DNA of 64,000 bases, from positions 62,001 to 126,000 of the forward strand of contig JADIIM010000037.1 in assembly GCA_015351705.1 (NCBI GenBank), given 5' to 3'. The position numbers and the translations under genes are program-made. The DNA is from Aeromicrobium sp. GTDB lineage: Bacteria > Actinomycetota > Coriobacteriia > Anaerosomatales > Anaerosomataceae. Shown here piece after piece: positions 54,129 to 61,100 of the stretch. The notes beneath the pieces are model-generated. The model was not told the origin of the DNA. It made no database searches and was given only the letters and a program-made list of their open reading frames with translations. Positions within the stretch are counted from its first letter, which is position 1; each line of letters starts with the position of its first letter.

Positions 54129-55121
54129 ATGTCATACGCAGCGATCATCGGCATCGGATCGTACCTGCCCGAGCGGCGGTTGACCAACGCCGACCTGGAG
54201 CGACTCGTCGACACGAGCGACGAGTGGATACTCACGCGAACGGGCATCGCCGAGCGGCGCCTGGCAGGGGAGGACGAGGCCACATCCGATCTCGCGATCG
54301 CCGCTGCGCGCGCCGCGATCGCCGATGCCGGTGTCGCGCCTGAAGACATCGACCTGCTGGTCCTCGGCACGTCCAGTCCCGATCACGTGTTCCCTTCCAC
54401 CGCCGCGCTCACCCAGACCGGCCTCGGCCTCCGCTGCCCGGCCGTGGACGTCATGGCCGCGTGCACGAGCTTCATCTACGCGCTTCAGCACGCGACAGCC
54501 ACCATCGAGTCCCGCAGGGCCCGGACGGTGCTCGTCATCGGCGCCGACGCACTCACGCGTCATGTCGACTTCACGGACCGGCGCACGTGCGTGCTCTTCG
54601 GTGACGGCGCCGGAGCCGTCGTCGTCCAGGCGTCCGATGAGCCCGGCGTCATGGGCATCGACCTCGGAACGGACGGCAGCGGAGCCGACGTCCTGACCAT
54701 ACCCGCCGGCGGATCCGCGCTTCCGTGCACGCCGGATCGCCTTGCCCAGGGCCTGCATCATGTACGCATGAACGGTGCCGAGGTCTTCAAGTTCGCGGTC
54801 CGGGTCATTCCCGAGACCACACGCCGCGCGTTGGCCGCATCCGGCCTCGGCGTCGACGATGTCACCTGGCTCGTGCCCCACCAGGCCAACCAGCGCATAC
54901 TCGACACCGTGGCCGAGCGTCTTGGTGTGCCTCGCGAGCGAGTGGTATCCACGATCGCGAATGTGGGTAACACGTCCGCCGCGTCGATACCGCTTGCGCT
55001 GGACGACCTGTATACTGTCGGCAATCTGCGCCCGGGAGACGTACTTGCGCTCGTCGGGTTCGGCGCCGGGCTTACCTGGGGCGCTGTGATCGTGAGATGG
55101 ACGAAGGGGCCCGCTCGATGA
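54129..55121 (+). CDS. fabH: 3-oxoacyl-ACP synthase III
   Basis: Starts each fatty acid chain by condensing acetyl-CoA (or branched acyl-CoA) with malonyl-ACP; 330 residues. Catalytic triad C112 (AACTSFIYAL), H251 (LVPHQANQR) and N281 (NVGNTSAAS) is complete. TRTGIAERR and FGDGAGAVV are also typical. Primer choice cannot be read from the sequence. Its stop overlaps the fabK ATG. Confidence 0.95.
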   Translation: MSYAAIIGIGSYLPERRLTNADLERLVDTSDEWILTRTGIAERRLAGEDEATSDLAIAAARAAIADAGVAPEDIDLLVLGTSSPDHVFPSTAALTQTGLGLRCPAVDVMAACTSFIYALQHATATIESRRARTVLVIGADALTRHVDFTDRRTCVLFGDGAGAVVVQASDEPGVMGIDLGTDGSGADVLTIPAGGSALPCTPDRLAQGLHHVRMNGAEVFKFAVRVIPETTRRALAASGLGVDDVTWLVPHQANQRILDTVAERLGVPRERVVSTIANVGNTSAASIPLALDDLYTVGNLRPGDVLALVGFGAGLTWGAVIVRWTKGPAR

Positions 55122-56077
55122 CGATACGTACCCGCGTGACCGACCTGCTCGGTATCGAGCATCCCGTCCTGCAAGGCGGGATGGCCTGGACGGCCACCGC
55201 TGAGCTCGCCGCCGCTGTCAGCAACGCCGGCGGCCTCGGCGTGATCGGCGCGGGCCACATGCCCACCGACCTGCTGCGTGAGCAGATCCGCAACGCCAAG
55301 ACACTCACCGACCGACCCTTCGGCGTGAACCTCATGCTCCTCACCCCGCACATCGACGAACTCGTGGACATGGTCCTTGCCGAGGGCGTCCACGCCGTCA
55401 CCACCGGCGCCGGGAACCCCGGCAAGTACATGCCGGCGTTCAAGGAGCGCGGCATCAAGGTGCTGCCCATCGCGCCGAGCGTCGCGCTTGCCAAGCGACT
55501 CGAGTCCATCGGCGCTGACGCCATCATCGGCGAGGGGATGGAGGCTGGCGGACACATCGGCGAGCTGACCACCATGGTCCTCACCCCGCAACTGGTCGAC
55601 GCGGTGAGCGTGCCGGTCATCGCCGCCGGTGGCATCGCCGACGGCCGCGGCGTGGCTGCGGCCTTCGCGCTCGGCGCCGAAGGCGTCCAACTCGGCACGC
55701 GCTTCATGTGTGCCGAGGAGTGCACCATCCATCCGGACGTCAAGGCGCGCGTGATCAAGGCGCGTGACCGCGACACCGTCGTCACCGGCTACTCCACCGG
55801 ACACCCGGTCCGCGTCATCAAGAACAAGCTCAGCCGCATGCTCGAAGAGCTCGACCGTGACAATCGCCCGGAAGACCTCGAGGCGCTCGGCGCGGGCAGG
55901 CTCGCGCTCGCGATGCGCGAGGGCGATCTGGACATGGGCTCGGTCATGGCCGGCCAGGCCGCCGCGATGGTGTGCCGGGTGGAGCCCGCAGCTGAGATCG
56001 TCCGCTCCCTCGTCGAGGAGGCCGAGGCCGCACTGCGCGCCTTGCCGTCCGTCTGCGAGAACCAGGCGCGCCGATGA
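55118..56077 (+). CDS. fabK: Enoyl-ACP reductase II (FabK)
   Basis: FMN-dependent last step of the elongation cycle; 319 residues. The nitronate-monooxygenase-like barrel shows HPVLQGGMAWTA near 13, NAGGLGVIGAGHM near 36, GEGMEAGGHIGELT near 139, the flavin-binding AAGGIADGRGVAAAFALGAEGVQLGTRF (about 172-199) and a CRVEP region near the end. The context fabH-fabK-fabD-fabG fixes its role. ATGA overlaps on both sides. Confidence 0.92.
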   Translation: MTIRTRVTDLLGIEHPVLQGGMAWTATAELAAAVSNAGGLGVIGAGHMPTDLLREQIRNAKTLTDRPFGVNLMLLTPHIDELVDMVLAEGVHAVTTGAGNPGKYMPAFKERGIKVLPIAPSVALAKRLESIGADAIIGEGMEAGGHIGELTTMVLTPQLVDAVSVPVIAAGGIADGRGVAAAFALGAEGVQLGTRFMCAEECTIHPDVKARVIKARDRDTVVTGYSTGHPVRVIKNKLSRMLEELDRDNRPEDLEALGAGRLALAMREGDLDMGSVMAGQAAAMVCRVEPAAEIVRSLVEEAEAALRALPSVCENQARR

Positions 56078-56994
56078 CGGGACGTGTCGCCTTCGTCTTC
56101 CCGGGCCAGGGCTCGCAGCGTGTCGGCATGCTCGACGCGCTGCCGGCCTCGGATCGACTTGAGCAGCTTCTGGCGTTCGCGTCTGAGTGCGCCGGGCTGC
56201 CGCTTCAGCAGATCGCCGCAGACGGACCCGACGCGACGCTTGCCGATACACGAGCGGCACAGCCGCTCTTGTTGCTTTCCGGCTGGGCGTGGGGCCGCGC
56301 GCTCCTCGAGTCCGGGGTCACACCTGCAGCGGTCGCGGGGCACAGCCTCGGCGAGATCACCGCGCTCGCATTCGCAGGTGTCCTGGACATCACCGACGCC
56401 TTGCGCCTCGTCTGCGTGCGGTCACGGCTCATGGCGGAGGCCGCTGAACGCGTCCCGGGGACGATGGCCGCAGTCATCGGGATGGATGCGGCGACCATCC
56501 ACGACGCAGTGTCCGGACTGAGCGGCGTCTGGGTCGCCAACGACAACGCTCCGGGGCAGATCGTGCTCTCCGGAACGCACGCCGGCATCGAGTCCGCCAC
56601 TCGCGCGCTGTCGGCAGCAGGCGCCCGCAAGATCGTTCCCCTTGCAGTGGCCGGCCCGTTCCACAGCCCGCTCATGGCCTCCGCGGCCGAGGCCTTCGCC
56701 GAGGTCCTTGATCGGACCGGGTTCCTCGACGCGGCTGTTCCCGTCTACCAGAACACCACAGCGGCACCGGCGTCCGATGCCGCTGCCCTCAAGGCGCACC
56801 TTGCCGCTCAGATCACCTCTCCTGTGCGCTGGACCGAGACGATGACCGCGTTCGTGGTCGACGGGATCGGCACGCTCGTCGAGAGCGGCCCGGGCGCGGT
56901 GCTGACCGGGCTCGCACGCCGTATGGACGGGCTGGAGGCGTTCTCCGCCGAGTCCGCAGGCATCGATCGCATCAGGGAGGTGGTCGCGTCATGA
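56074..56994 (+). CDS. fabD: Malonyl-CoA:ACP transacylase
   Basis: Loads malonyl units on ACP; 306 residues. FVFPGQGSQ near 8-16, the nucleophile S91 in AGHSLGEITA, the R near 117 (VCVRSRLMAEAA) and the base His in AGPFHSPLM near 196. ATG overlaps the fabK stop and the end overlaps fabG. Confidence 0.95.
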   Translation: MTGRVAFVFPGQGSQRVGMLDALPASDRLEQLLAFASECAGLPLQQIAADGPDATLADTRAAQPLLLLSGWAWGRALLESGVTPAAVAGHSLGEITALAFAGVLDITDALRLVCVRSRLMAEAAERVPGTMAAVIGMDAATIHDAVSGLSGVWVANDNAPGQIVLSGTHAGIESATRALSAAGARKIVPLAVAGPFHSPLMASAAEAFAEVLDRTGFLDAAVPVYQNTTAAPASDAAALKAHLAAQITSPVRWTETMTAFVVDGIGTLVESGPGAVLTGLARRMDGLEAFSAESAGIDRIREVVAS

Positions 56995-57740
56995 CGCGAC
57001 TCGAAGGACGTGTCGCACTCGTCACCGGTGGCTCGCGGGGCATCGGCGCCGCCATCTGCCGCCGTCTTGCCGCCGAGGGCGCTGTGGTCGCCGTCAACTA
57101 CGCGGGAAGCGCGGATGCCGCGGCGGCCGTGGTGGACGACATCGTTTCGGCGGGCGGAGCGGCCGCGGCCTTCCAGGCCGACGTCAGCGATGCGCGGGCG
57201 TGCGACGCTCTGATCGCGACGGTCGTCGAGCGGTATGGACGGCTCGACATCCTGGTCAACAACGCCGGCATCAACCGCGACGGGCTGCTCGTCAGGATGT
57301 CTGACGATGATTGGAACGCCGTGATCGGCACAGACCTGTCAGGCGCATTCTACCTGACGCGAGCCGCCGCCAAGCTCATGATGAAGGCGCGCAGCGGTTC
57401 GATCGTCAACGTTGCCTCGGTGATCGGACTCGTGGGTAATGCGGGCCAGGCCAACTATGCGGCGGCCAAGGCTGGGCTCATCGGGATGACCAAGTCCGTT
57501 GCCCGTGAGCTCGCGTCCCGTGGCGTACGTGCCAATGCCGTCGCACCGGGCTTCATCACCACCGACATGACCGATGCGCTCCCTGAGGCGGCACGCGATG
57601 CTGCGCTCGCCACCATCGCCGCCCGGCGCTTCGGCAGCCCTGACGACATCGCCGCCTGCGTTGCGTTCCTGGCCTCCGATGACGCCTCATACATCACCGG
57701 TCAGACCGTAGCGGTGGACGGCGGGATGACGTTCGCGTAA
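56991..57740 (+). CDS. fabG: 3-oxoacyl-ACP reductase FabG
   Basis: NADPH-dependent short-chain dehydrogenase; 249 residues. Cofactor motif TGGSRGIG (12-19), NNAG (90-93), and the catalytic S143, Y156 and K160. The final AVDGGMTFA is typical of FabG. ATGA overlap with fabD. Confidence 0.95.
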   Translation: MTRLEGRVALVTGGSRGIGAAICRRLAAEGAVVAVNYAGSADAAAAVVDDIVSAGGAAAAFQADVSDARACDALIATVVERYGRLDILVNNAGINRDGLLVRMSDDDWNAVIGTDLSGAFYLTRAAAKLMMKARSGSIVNVASVIGLVGNAGQANYAAAKAGLIGMTKSVARELASRGVRANAVAPGFITTDMTDALPEAARDAALATIAARRFGSPDDIAACVAFLASDDASYITGQTVAVDGGMTFA

Positions 57741-57782
57741 TGTCTGCACGCCAGCGCACCAGCGGGGAAGGAGGTGTTTCGC

Positions 57783-58025
57783 ATGGAGCACGATGAGATC
57801 TATGCAAAGGTCAAGGAGGTCATCCTCGATCAGCTCTCCGTTGATGAGGACGACATGAGCCCTGAGGCCTCGTTCATCGATGACCTCGGCGCCGACTCGC
57901 TCGACATCGTCGAGCTCGTCATGGCACTCGAGGACACGTTCGGCATCTCCATCCCTGATGAGGAGGCCGAGTCCATCAAGACCGTGGGCGACGCGGTCGA
58001 GTACATCGCCGCCAACCAGGAATAG
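57783..58025 (+). CDS. acpP: Acyl carrier protein
   Basis: 80 residues, acidic. The phosphopantetheine site is S39 in [16 protein letters not shown] at 57783 is chosen because AAGGAGGTG (about 57767-57775) lies 7 bases upstream; the GTG at 57774 is inside that site. A strong hairpin follows the gene. Confidence 0.95.
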   Translation: MEHDEIYAKVKEVILDQLSVDEDDMSPEASFIDDLGADSLDIVELVMALEDTFGISIPDEEAESIKTVGDAVEYIAANQE

Positions 58026-58048
58026 CAGCGCGGCCGCAGGGCCGCTTG

Positions 58049-58080
58049 AAGGCGGCGTCACACACCCGTGGCGCCGCCTT
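58049..58080 (+). terminator. Hairpin after acpP
   Basis: A 13-base stem (one T-G pair), 58049-58061 with 58068-58080, loop ACACCC. It has only a short T stretch, so it may terminate part of the transcripts or protect the acpP mRNA end and give ACP in excess over the genes downstream. Confidence 0.65.
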
Positions 58081-58101
58081 CTGCAAGCGACAGGGGCCTC
58101 C

Positions 58102-59067
58102 ATGATCGAGATGCCACGCCTCACCATCGGCTCGAGGACCGCCCGGCTTCCCATCGTGCAGGGCGGCATGGCTGTGCGCATCTCGCTCGGGCCGCTCGCC
58201 ACGGCCGTCGCGCAGGCCGGTGGCGTCGGCCTCATCGCCGGATCGGGTCTGAGCGTCGGCGAACTCGCCGCCGAGGTCCGCCGTGCCCGGGCAGCCACGG
58301 ACGGCGTCGTCGGTGTGAACATCATGGTGGCCGTACGCATCTTCAAGGACCTCGTGCACGCCGCGCTTGCCGAGGGCGCCGACCTGGTGGTCGCCGGGGC
58401 CGGCTTCTCCCGCGACGTCTTCACGTGGTGTCGTGATGCCGGAGCAGAGTGCGTCCCGATCGTCGGCTCCGCACGCGTCGCCCGGCTCGCCGAGCGGTTC
58501 GGGGCCTCCGCGGTGGTCGTCGAGGGGTGCGACGCCGGCGGTCATCTCGGCACCGATCGTCACGTCTTCGACCTGCTCCCTGAGATCCTCGAGGCCGTCG
58601 ACATCCCGGTGATCACCGCTGGCGGTCTCGCTACTGGAGCCGACATCAAGCGCGCGCTCGACGCAGGTGCGGCCGGTGTGCAGATGGGCTCGGTCTTCGC
58701 GGCCACAGTCGAGTCCTCGGCGCCCGAGGCGTTCAAGCAGATGTACGTGGAGGCCACCGCCGAGGACATCATCGAGACCAAGAGCCCCGTCGGCCTGCCC
58801 GGGCGTGCGATCGCCAACCCTCTGACCGACCGGATCGCCCGCGGCGACTACCCCGCGATCGAACGGTGTCGGGCGTGCCTGAAGGAGTGCGGCAAAGAGT
58901 ACTGCATCATCGATGCGCTCGAGACCGCGCAGCGCGGCGACGTCGACCGTGGGCTCGTGTTCGCCGGCACGTCGGCGGCGCAGATCCACGACATCCCCAC
59001 CGTCGCGGTCCTGATGGAGCGCCTGCAGGCCGAGTGGCGGCAGGCGACCGAAGGAGGAGACGCATGA
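58102..59067 (+). CDS. Second FabK-like flavin reductase with cysteine cluster
   Basis: 321 residues, same nitronate monooxygenase/FabK fold as the 55118 gene but clearly diverged: LPIVQGGMAVRISLGPLA near 15, AGGVGLIAGSGLS near 38, VEGCDAGGHLGTDR near 140, TAGGLATGADIKRALDAGAAGVQMGS near 172-197. Near 255-275 it has CRACLKECGKEYC, a C-x2-C-x3-C-x4-C cluster that the first copy lacks; this is known in FabK-like proteins of anaerobes and may hold a metal or Fe-S centre. It may be a second enoyl reductase or serve another flavin reaction. ATGA overlap with fabF. Confidence 0.88.
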   Translation: MIEMPRLTIGSRTARLPIVQGGMAVRISLGPLATAVAQAGGVGLIAGSGLSVGELAAEVRRARAATDGVVGVNIMVAVRIFKDLVHAALAEGADLVVAGAGFSRDVFTWCRDAGAECVPIVGSARVARLAERFGASAVVVEGCDAGGHLGTDRHVFDLLPEILEAVDIPVITAGGLATGADIKRALDAGAAGVQMGSVFAATVESSAPEAFKQMYVEATAEDIIETKSPVGLPGRAIANPLTDRIARGDYPAIERCRACLKECGKEYCIIDALETAQRGDVDRGLVFAGTSAAQIHDIPTVAVLMERLQAEWRQATEGGDA

Positions 59068-60293
59068 GACGAGTCGTCGTCACCGGACTCGGGGTCGTAA
59101 GCCCCATCGGCATCGGCCCTGACGCTGTCATGGACTCGGTCGCCAACGCCAGGAGCGGTGTCGGGCCGATCACCGCGTTCGACGCATCTGCGTATCCCAC
59201 CCGGTTCGCCGCGACCGTGGACGACTGGGACCCCACGCCCTGGATCGAACCCAAGGAGGCCCGTCGTCTCGCGCGGTTCCAGCAGTTCGCCGTGGCCGCT
59301 GCCGACCAGGCGGTCGCCGACGCCGGTCTTGCGATCTCCGAGGAGATGGCGCCGCGCGTGGGCGTCATCGTCGGCTCGGGCATCGGGGGCCTCGGCACGA
59401 TGGAGGAGCAGAAGGACGTCCTCGACGAGCGCGGCCCGGGCCGAGTCAGCCCCTTCCTCGTCCCGATGATGATCGTCGACCTCGCGGCCGGGCACATCTC
59501 CATCCGCCACGGCGCGAAGGGCATCAACTACGCCCCCGTCTCGGCATGTGCCACCGGCAACCACTCGATCGGGGAGGCGGGGGAGGCCATCGCCCGCGGC
59601 GCTGCCGACGTGGTGATCGCTGGCGGCTTCGACTGCGGTGTAACCCCGCTCGGACTGGCCGGGTTCTGCGCGGCGCGCTCGCTGTCAACGCGCAACGACG
59701 AGCCGCAGGCCGCATCGAGGCCGTTCGATGCCGACCGCGACGGATTCGTCATGGGTGAGGGCGGCGGGATCCTCGTGCTCGAAGAGCTCGAGCACGCGCG
59801 CGCACGCGGCGCGCACATCTACGCCGAGCTCGCAGGCTACGGCGCGTCGGCCGACGCCTACCATCTCACCGCACCGGCCCCCGACGGCGACGGCGCCCGG
59901 CGGGCGATGCTCGCCGCGCTTGAGCGGGCGGGCATGAACGCCTCTGAGATCGACTACGTCAACGCACACGGCACCTCCACGGAGCTCGGAGACGCCGCCG
60001 AGACCGGTGCGGTCAAGGCGGTCTTCGGGTCCGATGCGCCGCCCGTGTCATCCACCAAGTCGATGTCCGGACACCTGCTCGGCGGCGCCGGCGCCCTTGA
60101 GGCGGTCATCTCCGTGCGTGCGATGACCGACGGGCTCCTGCCGCCCACCATCAACTACGCAACGCCGGACCCTGCCTGCGACCTCGACTACGTTCCCAAC
60201 GAGGCGCGACCGGCCTCGCCCGCGGCGGTCATGAGCAACTCCTTCGGCTTCGGCGGCCACAACGCCACACTCATCTTCAGACGGCTCGGGTGA
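59064..60293 (+). CDS. fabF: 3-oxoacyl-ACP synthase II
   Basis: Chain-elongating condensing enzyme; 409 residues. Catalytic C162 (SACATGNHSIGEA), first His in NAHGTST near 302, second in KSMSGHLLGGAGALE near 338, and the SNSFGFGGHNA end. Translationally coupled to the second FabK-like gene; rnc starts 6 bases after its stop. Confidence 0.95.
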   Translation: MRRVVVTGLGVVSPIGIGPDAVMDSVANARSGVGPITAFDASAYPTRFAATVDDWDPTPWIEPKEARRLARFQQFAVAAADQAVADAGLAISEEMAPRVGVIVGSGIGGLGTMEEQKDVLDERGPGRVSPFLVPMMIVDLAAGHISIRHGAKGINYAPVSACATGNHSIGEAGEAIARGAADVVIAGGFDCGVTPLGLAGFCAARSLSTRNDEPQAASRPFDADRDGFVMGEGGGILVLEELEHARARGAHIYAELAGYGASADAYHLTAPAPDGDGARRAMLAALERAGMNASEIDYVNAHGTSTELGDAAETGAVKAVFGSDAPPVSSTKSMSGHLLGGAGALEAVISVRAMTDGLLPPTINYATPDPACDLDYVPNEARPASPAAVMSNSFGFGGHNATLIFRRLG

Positions 60294-60299
60294 GCACGC

Positions 60300-61010
60300 A
60301 TGGATGACGAGCGCCGCACACGCGCTGAACGCATCGCCGGCCACCGGTTCGCGACGCCTGCGCTTCTCGATGCCGCGCTCACTCATCCGTCCTACGCAGC
60401 GGAGCATCCGGGCGCGACGGGGTACGACCGGCTGGAGTTCCTTGGTGACGCCGTGCTCGGGTTCATCGTCTCAGACGAGCTGTATCGCGCCTTCCCCGGT
60501 GCGCCTGAGGGCGAGCTGACGCTACGGAAGCACCACGCGGTCTCAGGTGAGTCCCTGTCCGGCACGGCTGACGCGCTCGGCATCGGCGATCTCGTGCGTC
60601 TTGGCCGCGGGGCCGAATCGGCGGGCGAGCGCCTGCGTGCGTCTGTTCTCGAGAACGTGTTCGAGGCACTCGTGGGTGCGCTGTTCCTCGACGGCGGCCT
60701 GCCTGCCGCACGAGCGTTCGTCACCAGCTCGCTCGACGCCCGCTATTGCGCCGACATCGTTCCCGCTGCCGACCCCAAGTCCGCGCTCCAGCAACTCACG
60801 CAGGCCCGGCACCAGGCCCTCCCCGAGTACCGCATCGTCGACGTGCAGGGGCCGCCGCACCGCCGCACCTTCTTCGCCGAGGTAACGCTCGGCGGTGAGG
60901 TGTGCGGACGGGGGAGCGGCGCCTCGAAGCAGTCCGCCGAGAAGGCTGCCGCCGCCTCTGCGCTCAGCGCGCTCGACGACCCGGCCGATGAGCCGCCGGA
61001 CACACCCTGA
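60300..61010 (+). CDS. rnc: Ribonuclease III
   Basis: Cuts double-stranded RNA in rRNA processing; 236 residues. RNase III signature RLEFLGDAVLGF (about 43-54), the second acidic motif ENVFEALVGALFLDGG near 120-135, and a C-terminal double-stranded RNA-binding domain (about 158-228). The order fab genes-rnc-smc is common in Gram-positives. Confidence 0.95.
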   Translation: MDDERRTRAERIAGHRFATPALLDAALTHPSYAAEHPGATGYDRLEFLGDAVLGFIVSDELYRAFPGAPEGELTLRKHHAVSGESLSGTADALGIGDLVRLGRGAESAGERLRASVLENVFEALVGALFLDGGLPAARAFVTSSLDARYCADIVPAADPKSALQQLTQARHQALPEYRIVDVQGPPHRRTFFAEVTLGGEVCGRGSGASKQSAEKAAAASALSALDDPADEPPDTP

Positions 61011-61100
61011 CGTCGTCGCCCCTGTGATAGGATACGGTGCGTCCCGACCGGTCGCTCACGCCGGTCACTGTACCCCACGACCAGCGGAAAAGGGCCTCGC

